Of a stretch of 64,000 bases of DNA, positions 31,976 through 41,147 are shown one piece after another. Below the pieces are notes generated by a model. The model was not told where the DNA came from and made no database searches. It saw nothing but the letters and a program-made list of their open reading frames with translations. The DNA lies in NCBI GenBank assembly GCA_021730635.1, contig JAJNNC010000001.1:620001-684000 (forward strand). The letters are read 5' to 3'. The translations under genes and the position numbers were made by a program. How positions within the stretch are numbered: position 1 is the stretch's first letter; each line of letters starts with the position of its first letter. The DNA is from Catalimonadaceae bacterium JC749. Lineage in GTDB: Bacteria > Bacteroidota > Bacteroidia > Cytophagales > Cyclobacteriaceae.

Positions 31976-34387
31976 TTATTCATTTCTTAATGATTTTACC
32001 GGATTGACTCTTGCTGCCTTAAAAGATTGCCAACTTACTGTCAGCCAGGCAAGGATCAGGGCCAACACGCCTGCCAATACAAAAGGGGCCATATTCATAT
32101 CAATACGATAAGCAAAGCCCTGAAGCCAGTGTCGCATAATGAAATAGGCTACAGGAACAGCAATGACAAAAGCGACCAACACCAGCATAGTAAAGTCTTT
32201 TGAAAGCAGTACCATCACATTCACTACTGAGGCGCCCATCACCTTACGAATGCCGATTTCTTTGGTCCGCTGCTCTGCTGTGAAAGCTGCTAACCCCAAT
32301 AGCCCCAGACAGGCAACCAGAATAGCCAGGCTGGTGAATACGGAAAACACATTTCCCAACCTTTGCTCAGAACGGAAGAGGGCATCAAAGTCTTCATCCA
32401 GAAAGGAGTACTCGAAAGGTTCGTCGGAAGCAAATCGGTTCCAGATTGTTTCAAGTTCCTGTATGGTCTGAGAAAGATCACCCGGCGACACACGCACACT
32501 CATATTGCTTCCTGAACGAGTCAGCATGAGTGCCAGCGGCCTGACCTGCTGCCGTAAGGACTCAAAATTAAAATCCTTCATCACTCCGATGACTTTATAA
32601 ACAACGGGTTTATCGTGATTAAAATATAAGATTTCCTGGTTGAGGGGGTCTTCATAGCCAAATTCCCGGACGGCCGCTTCGTTTAGCAGCAGGGCTACCG
32701 TATCGGTAGGAAAATCTTTGGAGAAGTTTCGTCCTTTGGCTAATTCTATTTGCATAGTGGGTAAATAATCATAGTCTACATGGTAGGTACCCATGATATG
32801 ATCTTCTTCTGTTCCTTTTGCACGGAAAATAGTAGTATTGTTCACCCCAGGAGGCACACTATTGGAAATGCTGGCATTGAGCACTCCTGCATGGCCCAAT
32901 AGCGACTGCCGGAAAGCTTCCTGCTGACCTTCTTTCAACCGATATAAGCCAGTGATAACCACCAAGTTCTCCTTGTCAAAACCCATGTTTTTTTGCTGGG
33001 TATATTTCAGTTGCTGGAACACCAGCAACGTGCAGATGATCAGCCCAATAGAAATAGTAAATTGAAATACGACCAACACACTTCTTAAACTGCCACTCCG
33101 CATACCCGCTTTCAGCTTTCCTTTCAGCACTTCAGCCGGTTTAAAAGAGGAGAGGTAAAAAGCCGGGTAACTACCCGCTACCATTCCTACCAGCAGCATC
33201 AGTCCCAGCAAGGATCCGATCAGCCAGGGTTGTATCAGGCTTTCTACAGAAAAGGCCTTTCCTGCCAGCTGATTAAAGGAAGGCATCAAAAGGATGACTA
33301 TACACACGGCTAATAACGCTGCCACCAGGCTATACAGCACTGATTCGGTCAGAAACTGCCCTACCAACCGGTTGCGGAGGGTACCCAATGTTTTACGAAT
33401 GCCTACTTCCTTAGCCCGGTTGCCCGAACGGGCGGTAGACAGATTCATAAAGTTGATACAGGCAATGATAATAATGAAAAAAGCAATAGCAGCGAAAATA
33501 TAGACATAAAGTATATCTCCATTAGGTTCTATCTCATTGCTAAGGTGGGAATGTAAATGTATCTTCGTCAGAGGTTGTAAGAAATAGCCGTAATTGCCCC
33601 CCTGTGCAAACATCTCCTCCACAGAAATACCCAGCATCTGCTGGATATCCGGTCCTACATATTTTTTGACCACTTCTGGAAATTTTGCTTCCAAAGCTGC
33701 TGGAGAAGCTTCTTTGTTCAGCACCAAATAGGTCATAAAGCTGTTGTCCAGCCATACAGGAGACCGGCTGTATTCAAGGCTGGCCATGGAGCGCAGCATA
33801 TGAAAATGAAAATGCGAATGGGACGGCGGATCTTCCATAATGCCCGTGACTTTATTAGGCGTACGATCCGTACCCATGAGTAAAGTTTTACCCAAAGCGC
33901 TTTCCTGGCCAAAATATTTTTTCACCATAGATTCGGTAAGAACAACTGTATTGGGTTCGTCTAAAAGAGTGAAAGGATCTCCCTCGAGCAATTTGAAATC
34001 GAAAACTTCAAAGAAAGTAGAGTCGGTATAATAAATCTTTTCCTCATTGATTGCCAATTCTTCATAGCGCACTACTTCTTCATCGTCGTAAATATACAGG
34101 CGGGTGGCATTCACCACTTCCGGAAATTCTTCTATAAAGGTGAAAGCCATAGGAGGACAGGTATTGGTAGTTTGCACCTCCTGGCCGGCAATTTTTCCAA
34201 CCAGGCCTACCCGGTAGATGCGATCAGCTTTGGTATGAAAACGGTCATAACGCAGTTCATCTGCCATATACAGGATGATAAACAGGCAGGAAGCAATGCC
34301 GATGCCCAACCCCAGGATGTTGAGAATAGCATAAAATTTCTGTTTTTTGATATTTCTGAAAGCAACAAGGAGATAGTTTCTAAGCAT
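31976..34387 (-). CDS. Double-length FtsX/MacB permease (no prefix domain)
   Basis: 803 residues. It begins directly with the short amphipathic start 'MLRNYLLVAFRNIKKQKFYAILNILGLGIG' and first membrane helix (~21-41), then 'DELRYDRFHTKADRIYRVGL'. It has MacB-type periplasmic domains at ~45-275 and ~450-655, and FtsX cores with 'NRAKEVGIRKTLGT' (~318) and 'QRTKEIGIRKVMGA' (~705). It ends 'NPVKSLRNE'. It is second in a probable two-permease unit after the gene at 34526-36934, separated from it by a hairpin-forming heptamer array (138 bases). No ATPase is adjacent. Confidence 0.9.
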   Translation of the reverse strand: MLRNYLLVAFRNIKKQKFYAILNILGLGIGIASCLFIILYMADELRYDRFHTKADRIYRVGLVGKIAGQEVQTTNTCPPMAFTFIEEFPEVVNATRLYIYDDEEVVRYEELAINEEKIYYTDSTFFEVFDFKLLEGDPFTLLDEPNTVVLTESMVKKYFGQESALGKTLLMGTDRTPNKVTGIMEDPPSHSHFHFHMLRSMASLEYSRSPVWLDNSFMTYLVLNKEASPAALEAKFPEVVKKYVGPDIQQMLGISVEEMFAQGGNYGYFLQPLTKIHLHSHLSNEIEPNGDILYVYIFAAIAFFIIIIACINFMNLSTARSGNRAKEVGIRKTLGTLRNRLVGQFLTESVLYSLVAALLAVCIVILLMPSFNQLAGKAFSVESLIQPWLIGSLLGLMLLVGMVAGSYPAFYLSSFKPAEVLKGKLKAGMRSGSLRSVLVVFQFTISIGLIICTLLVFQQLKYTQQKNMGFDKENLVVITGLYRLKEGQQEAFRQSLLGHAGVLNASISNSVPPGVNNTTIFRAKGTEEDHIMGTYHVDYDYLPTMQIELAKGRNFSKDFPTDTVALLLNEAAVREFGYEDPLNQEILYFNHDKPVVYKVIGVMKDFNFESLRQQVRPLALMLTRSGSNMSVRVSPGDLSQTIQELETIWNRFASDEPFEYSFLDEDFDALFRSEQRLGNVFSVFTSLAILVACLGLLGLAAFTAEQRTKEIGIRKVMGASVVNVMVLLSKDFTMLVLVAFVIAVPVAYFIMRHWLQGFAYRIDMNMAPFVLAGVLALILAWLTVSWQSFKAARVNPVKSLRNE

Positions 34388-34406
34388 GGCGATTATCAGT
34401 ATAAGC

Positions 34407-34511
34407 GTGTAGGGTGTACGGTAGTATGGTATACGGTGAACGGTACACGGTAAAAGGATATAAATTTCTACCTTATACCTTTCACCGTATACCCTTCACC
34501 GTACTACCGTA
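34407..34511. repeat. TACGGTR heptamer inverted array, locus 2
   Basis: The left arm (34407-34455) has repeated GTACGGTAG/TATGGTATACGGTG units. The right arm (34469-34511) has TTCACCGTATACCC-type units and ends GTACTACCGTATA. It fills nearly the whole gap between two permeases, starting 15 bases after one stop codon and ending 20 bases before the next start codon. Confidence 0.8.
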
Positions 34512-34525
34512 TATCTTTTATTGAT

Positions 34526-36934
34526 TTATTCACTTCTTAAAGCGTCCACAGGATTGGCTAAGGCAGCTTTGATGCTCTGATAACTGACTGTGAGCCACGA
34601 GATCAAAATAGCAAGACCACCTGCCAGCAAAAAAACACCCGTTTCTATGTTGGTACGATAGGCAAAATCCTGAAGCCAACTTTGTATTACTCCATAAGCG
34701 ATGGGAGTCGCTACCACGACAGACAGCAGCACCAGCTTGGTAAAATCGCTGGATAAAAGCAGAACGATACTACTGACAGAAGCACCCAACACTTTACGAA
34801 TCCCAATTTCTTTGGAACGCTGATTGACCGTGTAAGCTCCCAAACCAAACAAGCCCAAACTGGCTACCAGGAGGGTTAGCACGGTAAAAAAGCTCAATAG
34901 AGTTTTCAGTTTGCTTTCTGACGTGTACAGCTGCTGGAAGTTTTCATCCAGAAAGTGATAGTCTAATGGCCAGTCAGGTGCTAACCGCTGCCAGGTGCTC
35001 CGAATAAATTCCAAAGTTTGCGGTATTTCCTGCGGTTTAATCCGTAAGGCCAGGTTGGCAAAAGTGCTGGGGTAGATATGCAGCACAGCTGTTGTCACTT
35101 TTTCTCTCAAACTTTTAAAGTGAAAGTCCTGCACTACTCCAATGATCTGACCCACTTTTACAGAATCTCTTCCCCACATATTCCAATGAAGCTCCTGGCC
35201 AACTGCTTTTTCGGGCGAACCAAAGCCCAGTTCTCTCACAGCCGTTTCATTGATGATAAATGCTTCGTGTGCGTCTGTGGAATAGGCTGTTGAAAAATCC
35301 CGACCTGCCATCACTTTCATACCCAAAGTTTTGATATAGTCGTGATCTATGGTAAATACATTGGCAGGCCGTGTTTCATCCGTTTGCGGAAGTATAATAT
35401 CATCGCCAGCGACTAATTCGCCCGGCAAACCATATCCGGCAGATGCCATCACAATATTAGGATGTTGCAACAATTCGTTTTTTACTGTTTCATACTGCTC
35501 AGCCATATTGCCCTGCAAAGGCAGGACCACTACCTGCTCTTTCCGAAAACCCAGGTCTTTATTTTGCAGGTAATCCATTTGCCGGAAAACCATCAGGGTA
35601 GCCAGGATCAACATCACGGAGAGCGCAAACTGGACTACTACCAGTCCTTTTCGCAACGTCACGCCTTTTTGCCCTCCCGAACTTCCCTGTCCTCTGAGGA
35701 TACGCACAGGCTGATACCCTGACATGACAAAAGCCGGATAAACACCCGCTACTACGCCTACCATCCCAATTAGGATTATCAGGACCAGCAGTAGGTCTGG
35801 CTGCAGGAAAAACTGGAAAGAAAGGGATTTACCTGTAAAATCATTCAGATAGGGCAACCCCAGGTAGGTCATCAAACCACCCACAGCCATAGCCACCCAA
35901 GCCAGCAGAATCGTTTCGCCAATAAACTGATAGATCAACTGTGTGCGAACAGCACCGGACACTTTTCTGACGCCCACTTCTTTAGCTCTCCTGATGGCTT
36001 GTGCTGTAGACAGATTCACAAAATTAATACAGGCAATGAGCAGCATAAATATAGCGGTAACCAGTAGCGCACGGACATAAAGAATGTTGCCCTTTTTGGC
36101 AATATCCCAATCAAAATTGGCAGAATAGAGGTAGATTTCCGATAAAGGTTGCAGATGAGGCAGATAGGTGAATCCTGCAGTTTCTGTCTGGGGCCATGCC
36201 TTTTCACGGATCATATCCTGCAATTTGGCTTCAAAAACCTGAGCGGATACACTCTCTTTTAGCTTAACATAGGTAAAAAATTGCTGCCAGGCCCAGCTTT
36301 CCATTCTTTCGGAAGGCACCATATTCTCCAGCGTAGCAAATGAAATGATAAAATGGATATCCAGATGAAAATGCGCTGGGAGGGTTTCTAGCACGCCTGT
36401 AACCTTAAATTCATCACCGGAAAGATCTAATAGTTTGCCCACCGGATTTTCATCGCCAAAATATTTTTGTGCCTGTGCAGGCGTCAGTACAATGGAGTTG
36501 GATTGTTGAAGGGCCGTACGCACATCACCGGAGCGTAAGGGCAATGAAAACATATCCAGAAAGTCAGCTTCAGCGAAAATACCCTTTTCTTCGTAGAAGC
36601 TTTCTTCCCCTATTCTAAATAAGATTTTACCGTAAATGTTCATCAGGCGTACAATCTGTTCTGCCTCAGGAAACGATGCCTGTATGATTGATTGGTAAGC
36701 AGGCGGCACAATGGGCAAGTAACTGATATTCCCTTCTGCAGAACGTTTATTATAAAGCCGGTAAATCCGGTTGCCTTCAGGGGTGAAGGTATCATACTGA
36801 TACTCATCCCACACATAAATGCCAATGACCAGGCAACAGGCCATACCAAAGGCTAATCCGCTGATATTTAATACGCTGTAAAATTTATTCCTGCGGAAAT
36901 TCCGATAGGCAATGGTCAGGTAGTTTTTCAGCAT
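34526..36934 (-). CDS. Double-length FtsX/MacB permease (no prefix domain)
   Basis: 802 residues. The N-terminal helix (~20-42, 'VLNISGLAFGMACCLVIGIYVWDEYQYDTF') is followed by a first periplasmic domain with 'IVPPAYQSIIQASFPEAEQIVRLM', an FtsX core with 'IRRAKEVGVRKVSGA' (~314), a second periplasmic domain and a second core with 'QRSKEIGIRKVLGA' (~705). It ends 'NPVDALRSE'. Upstream (36983-37088) lie a sigma-54-like promoter and two copies of the dyad also found in front of the efflux locus at 50-54 kb. This suggests that the distant NtrC-type regulator controls this gene. Confidence 0.9.
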   Translation of the reverse strand: MLKNYLTIAYRNFRRNKFYSVLNISGLAFGMACCLVIGIYVWDEYQYDTFTPEGNRIYRLYNKRSAEGNISYLPIVPPAYQSIIQASFPEAEQIVRLMNIYGKILFRIGEESFYEEKGIFAEADFLDMFSLPLRSGDVRTALQQSNSIVLTPAQAQKYFGDENPVGKLLDLSGDEFKVTGVLETLPAHFHLDIHFIISFATLENMVPSERMESWAWQQFFTYVKLKESVSAQVFEAKLQDMIREKAWPQTETAGFTYLPHLQPLSEIYLYSANFDWDIAKKGNILYVRALLVTAIFMLLIACINFVNLSTAQAIRRAKEVGVRKVSGAVRTQLIYQFIGETILLAWVAMAVGGLMTYLGLPYLNDFTGKSLSFQFFLQPDLLLVLIILIGMVGVVAGVYPAFVMSGYQPVRILRGQGSSGGQKGVTLRKGLVVVQFALSVMLILATLMVFRQMDYLQNKDLGFRKEQVVVLPLQGNMAEQYETVKNELLQHPNIVMASAGYGLPGELVAGDDIILPQTDETRPANVFTIDHDYIKTLGMKVMAGRDFSTAYSTDAHEAFIINETAVRELGFGSPEKAVGQELHWNMWGRDSVKVGQIIGVVQDFHFKSLREKVTTAVLHIYPSTFANLALRIKPQEIPQTLEFIRSTWQRLAPDWPLDYHFLDENFQQLYTSESKLKTLLSFFTVLTLLVASLGLFGLGAYTVNQRSKEIGIRKVLGASVSSIVLLLSSDFTKLVLLSVVVATPIAYGVIQSWLQDFAYRTNIETGVFLLAGGLAILISWLTVSYQSIKAALANPVDALRSE

Positions 36935-36982
36935 GGTCTAACGATTAGATGGGGCATAGATATCTCCTGTTTGTCTGTTAAG

Positions 36983-36998
36983 TCAAAAAAGTATGCCA
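36983..36998 (-). promoter_or_regulatory. Sigma-54-like -24/-12 element upstream of permease 34526-36934
   Basis: The minus strand reads TGGCATACTTTTTTGA. TGGCAT fits the -24 box and TTTG the -12 box, with spacing one base longer than consensus. The first ten bases are identical to the element before the ATPase-TolC unit (50767-50782). It lies 49 bases upstream of the start codon. Confidence 0.45.
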
Positions 36999-37052
36999 TC
37001 CCTTAAAATTCGGCTTTTTTACAGGTCCGGCTTACTTTTATCGACTTGTATA

Positions 37053-37088
37053 TGTCCAGATTCGGGCAAAAATGTTCGTCTCCGGACA
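37053..37088. promoter_or_regulatory. Two tandem dyads, candidate NtrC-type enhancer sites
   Basis: TGTTCGTCTCCGGACA (37073-37088) and TGTCCAGATTCGGGCA (37053-37068) both fit an inverted repeat TGTNCR-N4-YGNNCA. The first matches the site at 54270-54285 at 14 of 16 positions. They lie 55-90 bases upstream of the sigma-54-like element, the usual position for an enhancer-binding protein. Confidence 0.55.
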
Positions 37089-37152
37089 AACGACGTGAAT
37101 ACGACTATTTGTAAAGGATGGAATGTTAGGTTGTTGACCGAAAACTATTTGG

Positions 37153-38469
37153 CTACTTTAGAGAGGTGCTTTCTTTGGGTTTTGTCTGATAGGGGCCAAA
37201 GACACCGGTAACCTCATGCGTCTCATTATTATCGTTCAGAATGATCATATAATACTCATGTCCACCTGGCATGACCCTCAGAACGATATGACCTTCTGTG
37301 CTTTGATAGGCCTTCTCTAAGGCAGGGCCAATCACATTTTTATTGGCTTCCAGCATGTTGGTAGCAAACAAATCTCTCGGCCCCGGATAAAGATGCTCCG
37401 AAGTTATGCGTCTTAACACTTCATGGCCCGGATGATCCGAAGACCAGGTTTGTTGTATCCATACGCTGGGACGCAGGGTACGCACGCTGAACTCGTTGTG
37501 GGCATCCCGGTTGCCATGATGATCCATGACAGCTACATCTACTTCTCCTACAGCTTTGGCTACCGGCGTGGCAACATCCTGCCAGGCAGGAGCTCCCAGA
37601 TCCGCAATTCCCGGGCAATCGCCGCCAGTGTAATATCTGAAATCGCCATAATCTATCCGGATCACCAAACTTGACTGATTCTCACTGGGCATCTCAGTGG
37701 GTGATGGTTGAGGTAAATATTCAAAGGTTTGCTCCCCTTCACCCGTCCAGATGGTTCCGTTGATCTTTACATTCCGGACTTTAAAATCTTCATACTTCTC
37801 CGGCTGGTGTACCAAGACAATCTGATCACTTCTGCCAGCTTTCAATGCTTCCACCTGCCTACCCTGCTGCTGTTGGTCTTTTATAAAGTTCCAGTAATTG
37901 GTCATCGTCTGGTAATACTGCCAGGCAGCAGGGTCAGCTTCGGCTTTCTTTCTTACCGCTTCACGCTTCATATCATAAGGATAATTATAGTCAGGATATC
38001 CCCTGTCGATCAGCTTGCGGATGGGAATCAATGCCCCCACACCGGTAATGCCGGTAAGATGAAAGGCCCCCGATGCTGAAAGAGGAGCGCCCGGATAGTA
38101 ACTACCAAAATGATCATCATGAAAATGAGTAATCAGCGCGTAATCGAGCGCCGCCTTGTCTTTCTGCGGATGTGTTTTTCTGATATACCGGGCAATCCAG
38201 GTGTATGGCATTTGGGTATAATCGGGATGTAGCGGCGCATTACGCAGGGAGTGGGTTCTTGGGTCGGTAGGATCTTGTTCTCCCGCATCGATCAGCAAGG
38301 TAGTACCATCAGGTAAGATGGCAAAGGCAGCATTCCCTCTGCCAGTGTTAATATGATGAATATCCATCATACCCTCCTGCCAGGAAGGCAATTGATCTCC
38401 TAATTCTTGTCCGAAGGAATGGAGCGAACATAACAAGAGCCCCAGAAAGATCAACTTGGGAAGTGACAT
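37153..38469 (-). CDS. Secreted metallo-beta-lactamase-fold hydrolase (ComEC-like domain)
   Basis: The start is placed at the ATG at 38469 (MSLPKLIFLGLLLC...SFGQ, a good signal peptide); the first in-frame ATG is at 38511. The metal-binding motif H-F-H-D-D-H lies at residues ~115-120 from this start, preceded by 'AAFAILPDGTTLLIDAGEQ'. Later ligands are likely in 'GGDCPGIADLG' and 'VAVMDHHGNRDAHN'. The fold matches the MBL domain found alone or at the end of ComEC; here there are no membrane channel helices. It interrupts the two permease pairs on the same strand. Substrate unknown. Confidence 0.8.
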   Translation of the reverse strand: MSLPKLIFLGLLLCSLHSFGQELGDQLPSWQEGMMDIHHINTGRGNAAFAILPDGTTLLIDAGEQDPTDPRTHSLRNAPLHPDYTQMPYTWIARYIRKTHPQKDKAALDYALITHFHDDHFGSYYPGAPLSASGAFHLTGITGVGALIPIRKLIDRGYPDYNYPYDMKREAVRKKAEADPAAWQYYQTMTNYWNFIKDQQQQGRQVEALKAGRSDQIVLVHQPEKYEDFKVRNVKINGTIWTGEGEQTFEYLPQPSPTEMPSENQSSLVIRIDYGDFRYYTGGDCPGIADLGAPAWQDVATPVAKAVGEVDVAVMDHHGNRDAHNEFSVRTLRPSVWIQQTWSSDHPGHEVLRRITSEHLYPGPRDLFATNMLEANKNVIGPALEKAYQSTEGHIVLRVMPGGHEYYMIILNDNNETHEVTGVFGPYQTKPKESTSLK

Positions 38470-38596
38470 GGAACCGGTAGTTTTATGCGTTGATTTGTTT
38501 ATCTCATACAAAGTAAAAGAAAAGTACCGAAAATCAGGTTACCCCAATGTTATCAATAGGTGGCCGGGTTGATACTGTTGCTGCTATCGGCTGTGT

Positions 38597-40957
38597 TTAT
38601 TCATTTCTGAGACTTTCTGTAGGATTTGCCAGAGAAGCTCGTAAACTCTGATAGCTCACTGTGAAGAGAGCAATAGCCAGCGCCAGCAAGCCAGCTATCA
38701 GAAAAACAGTGCCATCCAAAGCCGTACGATAGGCAAAGTTATCTAGCCAGTGCCCCATCAGGTACCAGGCAATGGGGGAAGCAATCAGGATTGCCAGGAA
38801 TACCAGCTTCATAAAATGAAAGGCAAACAGTTGTACGATGTTAGTCACGGAAGCGCCCAACACTTTACGGATCCCTATCTCTTTGACCCGCTGCTCAGCG
38901 GCAAAGGTAGCCAACCCAAATAAACCCAGACAGGATACCAGAATGGCAATACCTGCAAAATAGTTGAATATGTGACCTGTACGCTGATCCGATTGATAGA
39001 GCTGGTCGTAGGTATCATCCAGAAACCGGTATTCAAAAGGATAATCAGGATTGTACTGTTTCCACTGTTTCTCTGTGGCAGCAATCGCCTGGGAGGTCTC
39101 CGCCCCCGTTGTTTTGACATACATCATCCAGTTTTCCGGCTGGTAGAAAAAAATAGCGGGTTCTATTCTCTGGTGTATAGAACTGATATGAAAATCTTTG
39201 GCTACGCCAATGATAGTGCCTTTCATTTGCCAGAGTGTAAAAGTTTTGCCGATAGGATCTTTTATTCCTGATTCTTTTACGGCTGTTTCGTTGAGGATAA
39301 AATGGGCAGAATCGGCCGGCGATCCTGTGAATCCTCTCCCTTCCACCAAGGGTATATTGAGCGTTTTCAGAAAATCCTTATCCACGCCAATTGGATGAAT
39401 CATAAACATGCTGTTAGGATCCTTTTCATTCCAGTGCGTATCTCCGGTAGTACTTTGTACGTTCACCAGGTTCTGATTGGCCGTAGTCACCGCGAGCACC
39501 CCCGGTTGTTTGAGCAACTCATTTCTGACACGCTCCAAGTGTTTGTTCATTTCCCGCATGCCGAAGGTAAAAACGTTTTCTCGGTCATACCCCAGCTTTT
39601 TATTTCTGATAAATTCCATTTGTCTGCCAATCACCAGTGTTCCAATAATCAGCGAAATAGAAAGGGTAAACTGAGTCACCACCAGCACTTTTCTGAAAGT
39701 ACCACTGGCACTTCCCAGGAGCTGTTTTCCTTTCAGTGCCACCAGGGGCTCAAAAGAAGAAAGTAAGAGCGCAGGATAAATACCAGCCATAAAAACGGTA
39801 AACAAAAAGGCTGCGCCCAGGATCACCCCCACAGAAGGATCCAGCAGGCTGAAGGTTAGCTTTTTCTCCGTAAGTTCATTGTACACAGGCATGAGCAAAT
39901 CGGCAACAATCAGGCTTACTATCATGGCTATGATAAAAAGCAAGGCGGATTCGCCCAGAATCTGAGCAAACAACTGAGGTCTTCCGGCACCGATCAGTTT
40001 TCGGATGCTTACCTCTTTGGCCCGTTTGGTAGCCCGGGCTGTAGCCAGGTTCACATAATTGATGCAGGCAATGAGCAAAATGATGAAAGCTACAATGGCA
40101 AAGATACGTACTTCCTGAATGCCCTGCGCACTGCCGTCAGCACCATACAGGTGGATTTGAGATAGGGGTTGCAGTGTATAATAAGACCCCGGATCATAGG
40201 GATTGTTGTTGCGTTGCAGTTGGGTTAGTTTTTGGGCTACCTGCCTGACAACACTGCCTTCATGCAGTTGAAGAAAAGTAATGCAATAAAAATTGCCCCA
40301 ATCCGTGTCCAGGCTTTTCCAATAGTCATTGGCCTGATAATTTTTAACCAGAATTTCCATAGGAAACAGCATATCGTATTGGATGCTGGAATTCCCTGGA
40401 AAATCCTCTATCACACCACTGACTACATACTCCTGCTTTCCATCGGCCTGTATCATCTTACCGATGGGGTCATCATCTCCGAAATAACGCTTGGCCGTAG
40501 TGGCAGTGATTATCACTGAGTGTAAGGAAGAGAAAGGTTGTGCCGGGTTACCTTTTAAGAGCTGAAAGCTGAAAATAGAAAAGAAGGAAGGATCTATATA
40601 AGCACACTTTGTTTCCGTAAATATTTTTTCTTCAAACCGGAAGAGGTAGACATCATGATTATTGACAATACGCACAGCTTCTTCGATCTCCGGTATCTCC
40701 TGCGCACCGACTGAAGCAACAGGAGCCGGCACATCACCCCAGGACTGCAAGGCACCATTGGTTTCAAAATTAGCATTGACCCTGTAAATTTTCTCTACCT
40801 GTTCATGCATGGCATCATAGCTGCGTTCGTCCTGCACCCACAACAGGATGAGGAGGCTGGTGGTAAGCCCAACGGCTAATCCCGCAACATTGAGGATGGC
40901 ATAGCTTTTTTGTTTCCAGAAGTGACGTAGCGCAGTGGTAAGGTAATTTTTAAACAT
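38597..40957 (-). CDS. Double-length FtsX/MacB permease (no prefix domain)
   Basis: 786 residues, the shortest of the set. The N-terminus 'MFKNYLTTALRHFWKQKSYAILNVAGLAVGL' leads into the first helix and 'DERSYDAMHEQVEKIYRVNANF'. FtsX cores carry 'KRAKEVSIRKLIGA' (~307) and 'QRVKEIGIRKVLGA' (~690). It ends 'NPTESLRNE'. It is downstream of the permease at 41148-43574 on the same strand, with a 190-base gap filled by heptamer array 3 and no visible promoter of its own, so it may depend on read-through. Confidence 0.9.
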   Translation of the reverse strand: MFKNYLTTALRHFWKQKSYAILNVAGLAVGLTTSLLILLWVQDERSYDAMHEQVEKIYRVNANFETNGALQSWGDVPAPVASVGAQEIPEIEEAVRIVNNHDVYLFRFEEKIFTETKCAYIDPSFFSIFSFQLLKGNPAQPFSSLHSVIITATTAKRYFGDDDPIGKMIQADGKQEYVVSGVIEDFPGNSSIQYDMLFPMEILVKNYQANDYWKSLDTDWGNFYCITFLQLHEGSVVRQVAQKLTQLQRNNNPYDPGSYYTLQPLSQIHLYGADGSAQGIQEVRIFAIVAFIILLIACINYVNLATARATKRAKEVSIRKLIGAGRPQLFAQILGESALLFIIAMIVSLIVADLLMPVYNELTEKKLTFSLLDPSVGVILGAAFLFTVFMAGIYPALLLSSFEPLVALKGKQLLGSASGTFRKVLVVTQFTLSISLIIGTLVIGRQMEFIRNKKLGYDRENVFTFGMREMNKHLERVRNELLKQPGVLAVTTANQNLVNVQSTTGDTHWNEKDPNSMFMIHPIGVDKDFLKTLNIPLVEGRGFTGSPADSAHFILNETAVKESGIKDPIGKTFTLWQMKGTIIGVAKDFHISSIHQRIEPAIFFYQPENWMMYVKTTGAETSQAIAATEKQWKQYNPDYPFEYRFLDDTYDQLYQSDQRTGHIFNYFAGIAILVSCLGLFGLATFAAEQRVKEIGIRKVLGASVTNIVQLFAFHFMKLVFLAILIASPIAWYLMGHWLDNFAYRTALDGTVFLIAGLLALAIALFTVSYQSLRASLANPTESLRNE

Positions 40958-40970
40958 ATTTTCTCATATA

Positions 40971-41147
40971 GTAAAGGGTGTACGGTTGTACGATACAGGG
41001 TAGTACGGTGTACGGTAGTACGGTATACGGTACAGGGTAGTATGGTGTAGGGTATATGGTAGAGGGTAAGCTATAGAATTACCTTTTACCCTTATACCAT
41101 TCACCATACTACCGTATCACCGTGCACCGTGCTACCGTTTACCGTAC
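40971..41147. repeat. TACGGTR heptamer inverted array, locus 3 (longest)
   Basis: The left arm (about 40971-41069) has at least ten degenerate TACGGTA/TACGGTG/TAGGGTR units in a row. The right arm (about 41080-41147) has the inverted TACCGTR/CACCATACTACC units. The array runs to the base before the stop codon of the permease at 41148-43574. Confidence 0.85.

Noticed and set aside
40971-41147. Heptamer array considered as a CRISPR array
   Set aside because: Units are degenerate 7-mers without spacers of even length, the two arms are inverted, and no cas gene is nearby.
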